This document shows, piece by piece, positions 36,623 through 46,677 of a stretch of 64,000 bases of DNA. The position numbers were made by a program, and so were the translations under genes. Every line of letters begins with the position of its first letter. Within the stretch, counting starts at the first letter, position 1. The DNA is from Roseococcus microcysteis (lineage in GTDB: Bacteria; Pseudomonadota; Alphaproteobacteria; Acetobacterales; Acetobacteraceae), in assembly GCF_014764365.1 (NCBI RefSeq), contig NZ_CP061718.1, positions 2,372,501-2,436,500 on the forward strand. Reading direction: 5' to 3'. Under the pieces are notes generated by a model. The model was not told the DNA's origin, made no database searches, and was given only the letters and a program-made list of their open reading frames with translations.

Positions 36623-36919
36623 CTAGTCCTTGCGAACACCGGTCCGGGGGGCGAACAGCCGATACACGTTCGACACCCCCGCGGCGGCCCCCAGCACGAA
36701 GAACAGCAGAAAGAGCCAGGGGGCGGTCCCGAGCCACCGGTCCAGTCCAAGGCCGATCACCACGCCGACGATCAGCGCGGAAACCACCTCGACACCGGCC
36801 CGCAGGCCCACGCCCCAGGTGCTCGACGGAAGGGCCCGTTTTCCGCGCTCCGGCTTGTCCAGGCCTCTCTTGGCCCGGGCATCCGCCAGTCGTTTCGCGA
36901 AGGCTTCCCGATCGTCCAC
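36623..36919 (-). CDS. atpI: ATP synthase assembly factor AtpZ/AtpI family
   Basis: A 98-residue protein with two C-terminal membrane helices (VGLRAGVEVVSALIVGVVIG and LFLLFFVLGAAAGVSNVYRL), matching the AtpI/AtpZ family that assists c-ring assembly or ion supply. The N-terminal half is charged and soluble. The frame is open to an ATG at 36988, but a GGAGGGAG ribosome site directly precedes the GTG at 36919 (with an ATT just before it), which gives the usual short N-terminus. It is the first gene of the F0 operon. Symbol by position and family. Confidence 0.88.
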   Translation of the reverse strand: MDDREAFAKRLADARAKRGLDKPERGKRALPSSTWGVGLRAGVEVVSALIVGVVIGLGLDRWLGTAPWLFLLFFVLGAAAGVSNVYRLFAPRTGVRKD

Positions 36920-37004
36920 AATGGCTCCCTCCGGCGGTTCACCCCTGGAAGGCGAGGGTGGATTATGGCGGCGCAGCAATGCTGTCAAGGCGCGCGGCCC
37001 TTGT

Positions 37005-37328
37005 TCAATCCTGCCATTTCACCTTCAGGAATGGCGCGGGCATCAGCAGCTTGCTTTCCTGGCTGACGATGTAGGGCCGCACCTTCTTCAGGTAGTCCAG
37101 CCAGCCCTGGTCCTGGAACAGCCTGGCGCGCCTCTCGGTTCGCTCGGCGAGGGAGTCATAGGCCCAGAGGTGGATCACCTGGTTCAGCGGGCCGAATTCC
37201 GTCGTGTAGTAGCCCACCATGCGGCCCAGGATGCGCTTCTGGATGGGCATGCCCTCGGCCTCATAGGCCGCGATGTAGAGCGGCGCGGTGGCCGGCTGCA
37301 CGGTGTAGATTCTTTCCTCGACGATCAT
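37005..37328 (-). CDS. NIPSNAP family protein
   Basis: A 107-residue protein of the NIPSNAP ferredoxin-like (dimeric alpha-beta barrel) family. It begins IVEERIYTVQPATAPLYIAA and has the block FGPLNQVIHLWAYDSLAERT that defines this group. Bacterial members often sit beside catabolic genes, but the biochemical role is unknown. It lies alone between the F0 operon and otsA on the same strand. Confidence 0.9.
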   Translation of the reverse strand: MIVEERIYTVQPATAPLYIAAYEAEGMPIQKRILGRMVGYYTTEFGPLNQVIHLWAYDSLAERTERRARLFQDQGWLDYLKKVRPYIVSQESKLLMPAPFLKVKWQD

Positions 37329-37388
37329 GTGTCGCGTCCTCCCTGGGTGACGGGGACGAAAGCTAACCCCTTCCCGCGCCGGGCGATA

Positions 37389-38723
37389 TCACCGCTCGGC
37401 GCGCGCGGCCGTCAGATCGGTCAGGAAGTCGCGCGACCAGGTGCTGGACCCCGCCTCTTGCAGCAGGTCGTAATCCTGGCGCCAGCGCTGCCGCCGTTCG
37501 GAGAGCGGCATGGACAGCGCCTGGTCCAACGCCTCGGCGATCTCGTCCGGGTCGTTGGGGTTCACCAGCAGCGCGCCGTGCATCTCCCGCGCGGCCCCCG
37601 CGAAACGCGACAGCACCAGCACGCCCGGATCCTCGGGCGGCTGGGCCGAGACGAATTCCTTCGCCACCAGGTTCATGCCGTCCCGCAGCGGCGTCACCAG
37701 CGCCACCCGGGCAATCCGGAGGAAGCCTGCCAACACGCTGCGCTGGATGGGCCGGGTGGTCCAGCGCAGGGGCACCCAGTCCACCTCGGCGAATTCGCCG
37801 TTGATGCGGCCCACCGCCTCGTCCAGCTCGCGCCGCAGCAGGCGGTAATGCTTCACCTCCCCGCGCGAGACGGGGGCGACCTGGAGGAAGGTGATCTTGC
37901 CGCGGTGCTGGGGAAAGCGCTTCAGCAGGTCGGCATAGCCTTCCAGGCGCTGGGGCAGGCCCTTGGTGTAGTCCAGCCGGTCCACACCGAAGATCAGGCG
38001 CCTTCCGCTCAGGCTCTCCTGGAAGCGCTGCACGTCGCGGCGCGCCTCGGCCTTCTCGGCGGCCTTGCCGAAGGCCTCCGCGTCAATGCCCACCGGATAG
38101 GCGCCGACGGGCGTGTTCACCCCCTGCTGGCGCAGCGCGTCGCGCAGGTTCTCGGCGTCGTCGGGCGTCTGCATGCCGATCAGGTCATAGCCGTCCAGGT
38201 CGCGCAGCAGCGCCTCGCCGCGGGGCAGGGCGGCGAAGAGGCCGGGTGGCGGGAAGGGCACGTGCAGGAAGAAGCCGATGCGCTGCTTCGCCCCCATCGC
38301 GCGCAGTTTCGCGGCCAGCGGGAAGAGGTGGAAGTCATGCACCCAGATGACGTCATCCTCGCGCAGCAGGGGCCAGAGCGCCTCGGCGAAGCGGTCGTTC
38401 ACCGCGCGCCAGGCCTCCTCCTCCTCGCGGCGAAACTCGGCCAGGCCGAAGCGGTAGTGCAGCAGGGGCCAGAGCGTGCCGTTGCAATAGCCCCCGTAAT
38501 AGAGGCGGTGTTCCTGGGCCGTCAGGTCGATCACCGCCTGGGTCCGCTGCCCGCGCGAGGTGACCTTGGGTTCGGTGCTGGCGGAGGTCTCGCCCGACCA
38601 GCCGAACCACAGCATCTCCCGCCGCCGCACCGCCTCTTCCAGTGCCACGGCCAGGCCGCCGGCCACGGCCGAGGTGGCCCGCAGCGGGGGAACCCGATTG
38701 GAAACAATCACCAGGCGCGCCAA
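37389..38723 (-). CDS. otsA: Trehalose-6-phosphate synthase
   Basis: A 444-residue GT20 glycosyltransferase making trehalose-6-phosphate from UDP-glucose and glucose-6-phosphate. Visible features are LVIVSNRV at the N-terminus, the glycine block AVAGGLAVAL, VIWVHDFHLFPLAAKLR near residue 128 and the substrate block VDRLDYTKGLPQRLEGYADL near residue 238, with the C-terminal LVAKEFVSAQPPEDPGVLVL. It is the last gene of a three-gene trehalose operon and overlaps the GH15 gene by 16 bases, implying coupled translation. Confidence 0.96.
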   Translation of the reverse strand: MARLVIVSNRVPPLRATSAVAGGLAVALEEAVRRREMLWFGWSGETSASTEPKVTSRGQRTQAVIDLTAQEHRLYYGGYCNGTLWPLLHYRFGLAEFRREEEEAWRAVNDRFAEALWPLLREDDVIWVHDFHLFPLAAKLRAMGAKQRIGFFLHVPFPPPGLFAALPRGEALLRDLDGYDLIGMQTPDDAENLRDALRQQGVNTPVGAYPVGIDAEAFGKAAEKAEARRDVQRFQESLSGRRLIFGVDRLDYTKGLPQRLEGYADLLKRFPQHRGKITFLQVAPVSRGEVKHYRLLRRELDEAVGRINGEFAEVDWVPLRWTTRPIQRSVLAGFLRIARVALVTPLRDGMNLVAKEFVSAQPPEDPGVLVLSRFAGAAREMHGALLVNPNDPDEIAEALDQALSMPLSERRQRWRQDYDLLQEAGSSTWSRDFLTDLTAARAER

Positions 38724-40540
38724 AACCCCTCCTCCCAGCTCCGTGAGAGCCGCATGGCCGACAGCACGAGGCCCACCTGCGAGTAGCTCTGCGGGAAATT
38801 TCCCCAGAGCTGCCCGGTTCGTGGGTCCACATCCTCCGGCAGCAATCCAACGTGGTTCCGCAGGGAAAGGATGCGTTCAAAAAGTGACCGCGCGTCATCT
38901 TTCCGCCCGATTGCGGCCAAGGCGTCCACCAGCCAGAAGGAGCAGACGATGAAGGCCGTTTCCGGCACGCCGAAATCATCGGCCGCCGAGTAGCGCAGCA
39001 GCATCCCGTCGCGCATCAGGTCGCGCTCGATGGCTTCCACGGTGGCGACGAAGCGCGGGTCGGTGGGGGGCAGCAGGCCGATCTCGGGCAGCAGCAACAG
39101 GGCGGCGTCGAGGCCATGGCCGCCGAACACCTCCTGCAGGCTGCCCGCCTCCTCGTTCCAGGCGCCTTCGAGAATGGCCTCCTTCAGCGTGGCGGCGCGG
39201 GCCTGCCAGTCGGCGGCCTCCTCGACCAGGCCCAGATGGGCGGCGATGCGCCCAAGGCGGTCCACCGCCGCCCAGCACATGGCGGCGGAGAAGGTGTGGA
39301 TGCGCTCCCGCCCCCGGTATTCCCAGATGCCGGCATCGGCGGTGAGAGCCGCGGCCTCGGCGGCCACGCCCAGCGGCACCAGGCGGCGGTAGAGCGCCTC
39401 GCCCGCCGGTTCGGGCAGGCGGTGGTCGAAGAAGAGCATGGCGGCGGCCATGACCACCGCGCCCCAGACATCATTCTGGACTTGCAGCGCCGCGGCATTG
39501 CCCACGCGCACCGGCGCATGGCCCATGAAGCCCTTGAGCGCGGTGGCTTCCCATTCGTCAATGGAATCATTGGGCACCAGCGGATAGACGGGGCGCAGCA
39601 TGCCCGTCTGCTCCAGCACCGCATTGGTGATGTAGCCGATGTAGTGCTCCATGGTGCGGGTCGCACCCAGGCGGTTCAGCGCCATCACTGTGAAATAGGC
39701 GTCGCGCAGCCAGCAGAAGCGGTAGTCCCAGTTGCGCTGCGTGTGCTCGGCCTCGGGGATGGAGGTGGTGAGCGCCGCCAGGATCCCGCCCGTGTCGTCA
39801 TGGGCGCAGAGCTTGAGGGTGATGGCCGCGCGGATCACCTCGTCCTGCCACTCGAAGGGGAGTGAGAGGCCGCGCACCCAATCCTCCCAATAGGCCTGCG
39901 TCTCCTCCTCGAATTCCTGGGCGACGCGGGCGACCATGCCGTTCACCGTCTCATCCGGGCCGAACATCATGGCGATGGGGCGGTCGAGGGCGAATTCCGT
40001 CTCGCTCAGGATGAAGCCCAGCGGCGCGTCGGTGGACAGGCGCATGGCCTCGCCGCTGCCCACATAGCTGATGTGGTTGGACCCCGCCCGGCCGCGCGGG
40101 CTTTCCTGCCCCCAGCCGAAGCAGGGCCGCACCCGGAGCCGGATGCGCGGGCGGCCGCGCAGCAATTCGATCCGCCGCACCAGCATGGGCGGGCGGAACA
40201 TGCGGCCGAAGCGGCGCAGGCGCGGCATGTGGTCGGTGATGAGCAGGGCGTTGCCCTGGCTGTCCGTGATTTCCGTCTCCAGCACGGCGGAGTTGCGGCA
40301 GTAGCGCTGCCGGCTGTGGGCGAAGCCCGTGACCAGGATGTCGGTGAAGCCGCGCTCCGAATGGTCGCCATCCACCAGGGCGCTGAAGACCGGGTCGCCA
40401 TCCAGCCGCGGCCAGCACATCCAGTTCACCGCGCCGGCGGGGGAGATCAGCGCCGCCACCGTGCCATTGCCCACGGCGGCCAGGTCCAGCGGCTGGGGGG
40501 GCCGGTCGGGCGGCCCCACCACCTCAGGGTGCCGGGGCAT
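38708..40540 (-). CDS. Glycoside hydrolase family 15 protein (trehalase or glucoamylase-like)
   Basis: A 610-residue cytoplasmic GH15 enzyme. It has the family N-terminus (AAVGNGTVAALISPAGAVNW), the substrate-binding block TQRNWDYRFCWLRDAYFTVM in mid-protein and GIWEYRGRERIHTFSAAMCW further on. GH15 includes glucoamylases and trehalases. Position between otsB and otsA, with overlaps at both ends (17 and 16 bases), makes trehalose turnover the more likely role, but the substrate is not proved. The ATG at 40540 is chosen; the frame runs further upstream only across otsB in the wrong sense. Confidence 0.93.
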   Translation of the reverse strand: MPRHPEVVGPPDRPPQPLDLAAVGNGTVAALISPAGAVNWMCWPRLDGDPVFSALVDGDHSERGFTDILVTGFAHSRQRYCRNSAVLETEITDSQGNALLITDHMPRLRRFGRMFRPPMLVRRIELLRGRPRIRLRVRPCFGWGQESPRGRAGSNHISYVGSGEAMRLSTDAPLGFILSETEFALDRPIAMMFGPDETVNGMVARVAQEFEEETQAYWEDWVRGLSLPFEWQDEVIRAAITLKLCAHDDTGGILAALTTSIPEAEHTQRNWDYRFCWLRDAYFTVMALNRLGATRTMEHYIGYITNAVLEQTGMLRPVYPLVPNDSIDEWEATALKGFMGHAPVRVGNAAALQVQNDVWGAVVMAAAMLFFDHRLPEPAGEALYRRLVPLGVAAEAAALTADAGIWEYRGRERIHTFSAAMCWAAVDRLGRIAAHLGLVEEAADWQARAATLKEAILEGAWNEEAGSLQEVFGGHGLDAALLLLPEIGLLPPTDPRFVATVEAIERDLMRDGMLLRYSAADDFGVPETAFIVCSFWLVDALAAIGRKDDARSLFERILSLRNHVGLLPEDVDPRTGQLWGNFPQSYSQVGLVLSAMRLSRSWEEGFWRAW

Positions 40541-41279
40541 GGGCGTGTTCGGCCAGGGAGGCGATCCAGGCGCGCACGCCGGCCGGCGTGCCGAAGCTGT
40601 CGGGCACCAGGAAGCCCTGGCCGCCCAGGGCCACGGCGGCGGCGATGCCGTCCTCATCCGTCACGTCGTCGCCCACGAAGATGGGAAAGCGGCCGGCGAA
40701 GGGGGGTTCGGCCATCAGCGCCCGCACGCCCACGCCCTTGTGGACGCCGCCCGGGCGCAATTCCCAGGCATGGTCGGCGCGGAGCAGATCAAAGCCCTGG
40801 CCGGAATCCGCGAAGCCGCGCATCAGCGCATGGGCCTCCGCGCCCCGGTCGGGCGCCAGGCGGTAATGCAGCACGAAGCCGGCCGATTTGGGTTCCAGCA
40901 GCGTGCCGGGATGGGCGGCGACGAAGGCCTCGGCGGCCTGGCGCCATGCGGCCGGCGCCGGCTTCAGCAGCCCCTGGCGCGGCGGCGCGTCGGGGATGGG
41001 GCGCAGGATGGCCCCGTGCTCGGCCGCCGCCGGCAGGCGCAGCGGGTGCAGGATGCGGTCCACATCATCCAGCCGCCGCCCCGTCACCACCGCCACCGCG
41101 CCGCCCAGCGCGGCGTGCAGCCGCGCCAGATGGTCGAGCAGCCCTGGCGCCACCACCACCTCATCCGGGCGGGGGGCGAGGTCGAGCAGCGTGCCATCCA
41201 TGTCCAGGAGGAGAGCCGCGCGCGGGAAAACATCCGTCGGCCCGGGAATGGCCGACGGGGGGCGCGATGTGGTCGTCAT
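40524..41279 (-). CDS. otsB: Trehalose-6-phosphate phosphatase
   Basis: A 251-residue HAD-superfamily phosphatase removing phosphate from trehalose-6-phosphate. HAD motif I is LLLDMDGTLLDLAP near residue 24, motif II is VAVVTGRRLDDVDRIL, and the C-terminal acidic motif is PIFVGDDVTDEDGIAAAVAL. The catalytic Lys region is RPGGVHKGVGVRALM. ATG 41279 is preferred over a TTG three codons upstream. First gene of the unit otsB-GH15-otsA, supporting osmotic or desiccation protection with built-in turnover. Confidence 0.95.
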   Translation of the reverse strand: MTTTSRPPSAIPGPTDVFPRAALLLDMDGTLLDLAPRPDEVVVAPGLLDHLARLHAALGGAVAVVTGRRLDDVDRILHPLRLPAAAEHGAILRPIPDAPPRQGLLKPAPAAWRQAAEAFVAAHPGTLLEPKSAGFVLHYRLAPDRGAEAHALMRGFADSGQGFDLLRADHAWELRPGGVHKGVGVRALMAEPPFAGRFPIFVGDDVTDEDGIAAAVALGGQGFLVPDSFGTPAGVRAWIASLAEHAHAPAP

Positions 41280-41362
41280 CCGCCACAAAGTAACCAGAAT
41301 TGGGACTGAGGCAATGAGTAACTATCCGGGTTGTAATCCTCCGGCGCCCCCGAACCCTTGGT

Positions 41363-42169
41363 TCATTTCGTCACGAAAGCCTTTTCCAGCACATAGGTGC
41401 CGGGTTCGGAGTTGTTGCCCTCGGTGAAGCCACGGGCTTCCAGCAGCGTCTTGCAATCGGCGTTCATGGCCTCGCTGCCGCAGATCATCACGCGGTCATG
41501 GGCGGGGTCGAGCGTCGCCACGCCCGCATCCCGCTCGGCCGTGCCGGCTTCGAGGCGGGTGGTGATGCGGCCCTGGATGGGGAAGGCCTCGCGCGTCACG
41601 GCGGGCATGTAGATCATCTTCTCGCGCACCATCTCGCCCAGCAATTCATGCTGGGGCAGCTCGTGCGTCAGGTAGTCGCGGTAGGCGAGCTCGGCCACCT
41701 CGCGCACCGTGTGGGCGATGATGACGCGCTCATACCGGTCATAGACCTCCGGGTCGCGCAGCAGGGACATGAAGGGGGCGAGGCCGGTGCCGGTGGCCAG
41801 CATCCAGAGGTTCCGGCCGGGCAGCAGGTTGTCGGTGATGAGCGTGCCCACCGGCTTCTGCCCGATCAGCACATGTTCCCCCACCTTGATGTGCTGCAGC
41901 CGCGAGGTGAGCGGCCCGTTCGCCACCTTGATGGAGAGGAATTCCAGATGCTCCTCCCAGGCGGGGCTGACCATGGAATAGGCGCGCACCAGCGGCTTGC
42001 CCTCCACCACCAGGCCGATCATGGCGAATTGCCCGGAGGTGAAGCGCAGCGCCGGGCTGCGCGTGCAGCGGAAGGAGAAGAGGCTGTCGGTCCAGTGATG
42101 GACCCAGGTCACTTCTTCCAGGTTGTAGCCCTTGGGGGCGACCAAGGCGGGGGCGGGAGCATCATTCAT
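41363..42169 (-). CDS. fpr: Ferredoxin-NADP+ reductase
   Basis: A 268-residue flavoprotein of the bacterial FPR type. The FAD-binding region includes LVRAYSMVSPAWEEHLEFLS (the RxYS motif) and the NADP-binding region ATGTGLAPFMSLLRDPEVYD. The C-terminus ends GTYVLEKAFVTK, typical of this subclass, and the CGSEAMNADCKTLLEARGF block is clear. The frame is open upstream to 42307, but the ATG at 42169 gives the normal length. It probably provides reduced ferredoxin or flavodoxin for oxidative defence or biosynthesis. Divergent from the GNAT gene. Confidence 0.95.
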   Translation of the reverse strand: MNDAPAPALVAPKGYNLEEVTWVHHWTDSLFSFRCTRSPALRFTSGQFAMIGLVVEGKPLVRAYSMVSPAWEEHLEFLSIKVANGPLTSRLQHIKVGEHVLIGQKPVGTLITDNLLPGRNLWMLATGTGLAPFMSLLRDPEVYDRYERVIIAHTVREVAELAYRDYLTHELPQHELLGEMVREKMIYMPAVTREAFPIQGRITTRLEAGTAERDAGVATLDPAHDRVMICGSEAMNADCKTLLEARGFTEGNNSEPGTYVLEKAFVTK

Positions 42170-42292
42170 CAAGCGGGCACTCTGCGCGGGAGGGTGCGCC
42201 TGTATTGGCGGTGAGGCGGGTGCGGCGCAAGTTGCAACCAAGCGATGCATGGCCGCCTTGCGCCCGCGCAAGGGCGGGACAAGACTGCCGGC

Positions 42293-43014
42293 ATGCCCGA
42301 TTTCCAACCGCCCGGGTTCATCCCCCGGCCGACCCCGAATCCACCCCGCCCGTCGGGCCGCGCGTGGACGCCACCCCCCGCCCCCTGCCCGCGCGCATTC
42401 CGCACAAGGGGCGCAGCGTGGACCTGGAGCCGCTGCATGTGCGCCACGCCGCCGACCTCTGGCGCGCGGCGCAAAGCGACCAGGAGGGCGCCTCCTGGGC
42501 CTATATGGGCTATGGCCCCTTCGCCGATGAGGCCGCCATGCGGACCTTCGTGGGCCATTTCGCCACCACCCATGACCCCATGGCCTTCGCGGTGCGCCCC
42601 CACCGCAGCGGCACGGTGGATGGCTGGCTGACGCTGATGGAGATCCAGCCGGCCAACGCCCATATCGAGATCGGCCATATCTGGTTCAGCCCCCGCATGC
42701 AGCGCAGCCGCGCGGCCACCGAGGCGGTGTTCCTGCTGATGCGCCACGCGATGGACGACCTCGGCTACCGGCGCCTCACCTGGAAGTGCAACGCGCTGAA
42801 CGCGCCCTCCCGCGCCGCCGCCGCGCGCTATGGCTTCACCTATGAGGGCACGCTGCGCGCCGTGCAGGTCACCAAGGGGCGGCGGCGGGACACGGCCTGG
42901 TTCTCCATTCTGGAGGAGGAATGGCCCGCCCAGCGCGCCGCCATCGAGGCCTGGCTGGATGATTCCAACTGGGACGCCCAGGGACGGCCGAAGCGGAGCC
43001 TGCGGGGGGCATAA
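42293..43014 (+). CDS. GNAT N-acetyltransferase (RimJ/RimL type), probable single-base frameshift near the N-terminus
   Basis: The catalytic part is a RimJ/RimL-type acetyltransferase: GRSVDLEPLHVRHAADLWRA, then HIEIGHIWFSPRMQRSRAAT (acetyl-CoA loop) and LGYRRLTWKCNALNAPSRAA. It could start at the GTG at 42364. However, the ATG at 42293 opens a short N-terminal segment (MPDFQPPGFIPRPTPNPP) in the adjacent frame that continues in sense if one C is added near 42344-42351 (C4 and C3 runs). That would give about 240 residues with a family-like start. Substrate unknown. Confidence 0.75.
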
Positions 43015-43022
43015 AGCCCCTT
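43006..43022 (+). terminator. Terminator-like hairpin at the GNAT stop codon
   Basis: GGGGC-ATAAA-GCCCC followed by TT, with the GNAT stop codon inside the loop. Short (5 bp), so weak; it lies 74 bases before the amidase start. Confidence 0.45.
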
Positions 43023-43095
43023 CATTCCGCTTGGCTTTTCATGGACCACGACAACTCCTAGGATGAACTCCGGTTTTCCCGGGAGTTTCACCGCC

Positions 43096-44289
43096 ATGGC
43101 GTCGCCAGACCCCGTCCACGCCTTTGTTCCGGGCGAGCCCGCCACCGCCGCCCCCACGGGCTCCGGCGTGCTGGACGGGCTCAGCTTCGCCATCAAGGAC
43201 CTCTTCGACCTCGCGGGCCATGTCACCACCTATGGCAACCCGGACTGGGCGCGCACCCAGCCGCCCGCCGCCGCCACCGCGCCCGCCGTGCTGGCGCTGC
43301 TGGAGGCCGGCGGCGCCCTGCTGGGCAAGACCAAGACCGTCGAACTCGCCTATGGGCTGACGGGCGAGAATGTCTGGCACGGCACGCCGCTGAACCCCAA
43401 CGCGCCGGACCGTTTCCCGGGCGGCTCCTCCTGCGGTTCGGCGGCCGCGGTGGCGGCGGGGCTGGTGGATTTCGCGCTGGGCACCGACACGGGCGGCAGC
43501 GTGCGCATCCCGGCCAGCTATTGCGGCGTCTTCGGCCTGCGGCCCTCCTGGGGCGCGGTGGCGCTGACGGGGGCGGCGGGGCTCGGCCCCTCCTTCGACA
43601 CCTGCGGCTGGTTCGCGCGTGACGCCGCCATCATGGAAAAGGTGGGCGATGTCCTGCTGCCCGCCGACAGCGCGGGTGGCGCGCTCGGCCCCGTGCTGAA
43701 GGTGGAGGAGGCCTGGATCAACGCCGACCCCGCCACCGCCGCCGCCATGGCCCCCGCCATGTCCGCGCTGGAGCGCGTGGCCGGAACCGCCCTGAACATC
43801 CGTATCGCGCCCGAGGGGCTGCCCGTGGTGGCCGAGCATTTCCGCTGCATGCAGGCGCAGGAGGCCTGGGCCACGCTGGGCAACTGGATCACGGCCCACA
43901 GCCCGAAATTCGGCCCCGGCGTGGGCGAGCGCTTCGCCGCCGCGCGCGACATGGACCCTGCCAAGGCCGCCGCCGCCCGTGCCTTCCGCCGCGTCTTCAA
44001 GCGCCGCCTGGGCGCGCTGCTGGGTGGCGGCGCCGTGCTGGCCTACCCCACCAGCCCCGTGCCCGCGCCGAAGCTGACCGCCGGCCAGCCGGAGCAGAAC
44101 ACGCTGCGGGAGATCACGATGCGCGTCACCGCCATCTCGGGCCTCGCCTCGCTCTGCGAGGTGTCGCTGCCCGCCGGTCGGGTGGAGGGGGCGCCGGTCG
44201 GCCTCTCGCTCGTGGCCGCCCCGGGGCGGGACCGTGCGCTGCTGGCGCTGGCCGCCCGCGTTTCCGCCATGATGGGAGAGGCCGCATGA
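43096..44289 (+). CDS. Amidase (amidase signature family)
   Basis: A 397-residue amidase-signature hydrolase. The catalytic triad is readable: Lys in LSFAIKDLFDLAGHV, the cis-Ser in FPGGSSCGSAAAVAAGL, and the nucleophile Ser in GTDTGGSVRIPASYCGVFGL. The product is somewhat short for the family, consistent with the group lacking long C-terminal extensions. The ATG at 43096 is preferred over the in-frame ATG at 43063. The stop overlaps the next GNAT gene by ATGA. Substrate (an amide or urea-type compound) unknown. Confidence 0.93.
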   Translation: MASPDPVHAFVPGEPATAAPTGSGVLDGLSFAIKDLFDLAGHVTTYGNPDWARTQPPAAATAPAVLALLEAGGALLGKTKTVELAYGLTGENVWHGTPLNPNAPDRFPGGSSCGSAAAVAAGLVDFALGTDTGGSVRIPASYCGVFGLRPSWGAVALTGAAGLGPSFDTCGWFARDAAIMEKVGDVLLPADSAGGALGPVLKVEEAWINADPATAAAMAPAMSALERVAGTALNIRIAPEGLPVVAEHFRCMQAQEAWATLGNWITAHSPKFGPGVGERFAAARDMDPAKAAAARAFRRVFKRRLGALLGGGAVLAYPTSPVPAPKLTAGQPEQNTLREITMRVTAISGLASLCEVSLPAGRVEGAPVGLSLVAAPGRDRALLALAARVSAMMGEAA

Positions 44290-44804
44290 TCCTGCGCGAC
44301 GCAACCCCGGCCGACCTGCCCGGCATCACCGCCATCTACGCCCACCATGTGCTGACCGGCACGGGCACCTTCGAGGAGACGCCGCCCGGCGAGGCCGAGA
44401 TGGGCCAGCGCTTGGCCAAGGTGCAGAAGGGCGGCTGCGCCTGGCTGGTGGCCGAACAGGATGGCGGCGTGGTGGGCTATGGCTATTTCGCCCCCTTCCG
44501 CGACCGCAGCGCCTATCGCTTCACCGCCGAGGACAGCATCTATGTCCGCGACGACCAACGCGGCATGGGCGTGGGCAAGGCGCTGGTCCAGGCCCTGCTG
44601 GCCCGCGCCGAGGCGCTGGGCTTCCGCCAGATGATCGCGGTCATCGGCGACAGCGAGAATGTGGGCTCCATCGGCCTGCACGCGGCCCTGGGCTTCCGGC
44701 AGGTGGGGCTGATGCGCGCGGTGGGGCTGAAGTTCGGCCAATGGGTGGATGTGGTCACCATGCAGCGCGCCCTGGGCGAGGGCGACCGCAGCCTGCCGGG
44801 CTGA
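44286..44804 (+). CDS. GNAT N-acetyltransferase, phosphinothricin-acetyltransferase-like
   Basis: A 172-residue acetyltransferase of the PAT/Bar/YncA group. Visible are ILRDATPADLPGITAIYAHH at the start, the TFEETPP block, the acetyl-CoA loop VRDDQRGMGVGKALVQALLA near residue 85 and GDSENVGSIGLHAALGFRQV near residue 122. These enzymes acetylate phosphinothricin, methionine sulfoximine or sulfone, or other amino acids. It is coupled to the amidase by an ATGA overlap. No resistance phenotype can be claimed from sequence. Confidence 0.92.
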   Translation: MILRDATPADLPGITAIYAHHVLTGTGTFEETPPGEAEMGQRLAKVQKGGCAWLVAEQDGGVVGYGYFAPFRDRSAYRFTAEDSIYVRDDQRGMGVGKALVQALLARAEALGFRQMIAVIGDSENVGSIGLHAALGFRQVGLMRAVGLKFGQWVDVVTMQRALGEGDRSLPG

Positions 44805-44880
44805 AAAGGCGGGGCGGCCCCGCGCCATTCAGGGTTCCGTCACCGGCGCCGGGGAGGCTAGACCTTCCCCTCCCGCCAAT

Positions 44881-45775
<895 letters not shown>

Positions 45776-45779
<4 letters not shown>

Positions 45780-46666
45780 CCTGGCGCCGGCCGCCCGGCC
45801 CCGCGCCCAGCGGCTGGGGCCTGCCCGCCAGCCTGGCCGCGCATGGGCTGGCGCTGGCGGTTGTCGGCTGGGTGCTGGTGCCCACGCCCCGGCCCGAGCC
45901 CGAGGCGCCTGCGGGCATGGAGGTGGTCTGGGCCGAGGCCGCGCCGGGCGAGGCGGGCGAAGGCGCGCCGGAACCGCCCCTGCCGGCGCCGCCGGCCATC
46001 GTGGCGCCGCCACCGCCGCCCGGCCCGCCGCCCCTGGCGCAGCTGCCGCCCACGCCCATGGCCCTGGCGGCGCCGCCGGCCCCGCCGCCGCCTGTGGCCG
46101 AAAGCCCGGTCACGGCCGCCCCGCCGCCGCCCGCCGATTCCCCGGCGGAGATCGCGGCGCCGGCCCTGCCGCCTCCGCCGGCCGCCCTGGCCGAGGCGCC
46201 GCAAGCGGAGTCCGAGCCCGCACCGGCGCCCGTCGCCCAGGCACCGGCCCCCCGCCCTGCCCCACGGCCAGCGCCGCGCCGCGCCGCCGCGCCGAGCGCC
46301 GCGCCGCCCACACCCACGCCCACGCAGGTCAGCGGCCCCGCCACCGGCGCGCCCGCCGCCACCTCGCTGGGCGCGCCCGCAGGCCCCACCGCCCCGCCCC
46401 GCCCCGATGCCGGCTTCCGCAATGCCGGCCCCGCCTATCCCGAGATGGCCCGCCAGCGCGGCCAGCAGGGCGCCGTGGTGCTGGATCTGCGGGTGGATGC
46501 CGAGGGCCGCGTGGTGGGGGCCGAGGTGGCGCAAAGCTCCGGCCATCCCATGTTGGACGCGGCGGCGCGGCGCGCGGTGCTGAACTGGCGCTTCCGCCCG
46601 GCCCTCGATGCCGGGCGGCCGGTGGAGGCCCAGCTGCGCAGCACGGTGCGGTTCCGACTGGATTAG
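45776..46666 (+). CDS. tonB: Energy transducer TonB
   Basis: A 296-residue TonB that couples the inner-membrane proton gradient to outer-membrane receptors. It has an N-terminal membrane anchor (GLPASLAAHGLALAVVGWVL), a very long proline/alanine-rich spacer over roughly residues 38-210 that can span the periplasm, and a C-terminal TonB domain (PAYPEMARQRGQQGAVVLDL and AARRAVLNWRFRPALDAG). GTG start overlapping the cation exporter stop. ExoB/ExbD-type motor genes (exbB, exbD) are not adjacent. Together with pduO downstream and the nearby BtuB-like receptor, a role in corrinoid uptake is plausible. Confidence 0.92.
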
Positions 46667-46677
46667 GGGCAAGGCAG

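Noticed and set aside
42205..42292. Long N-terminal extension of the GNAT gene from 42205
   Set aside because: The residues are basic, low complexity and not acetyltransferase-like; a start at 42293 with one missing base, or the GTG at 42364, fits better.
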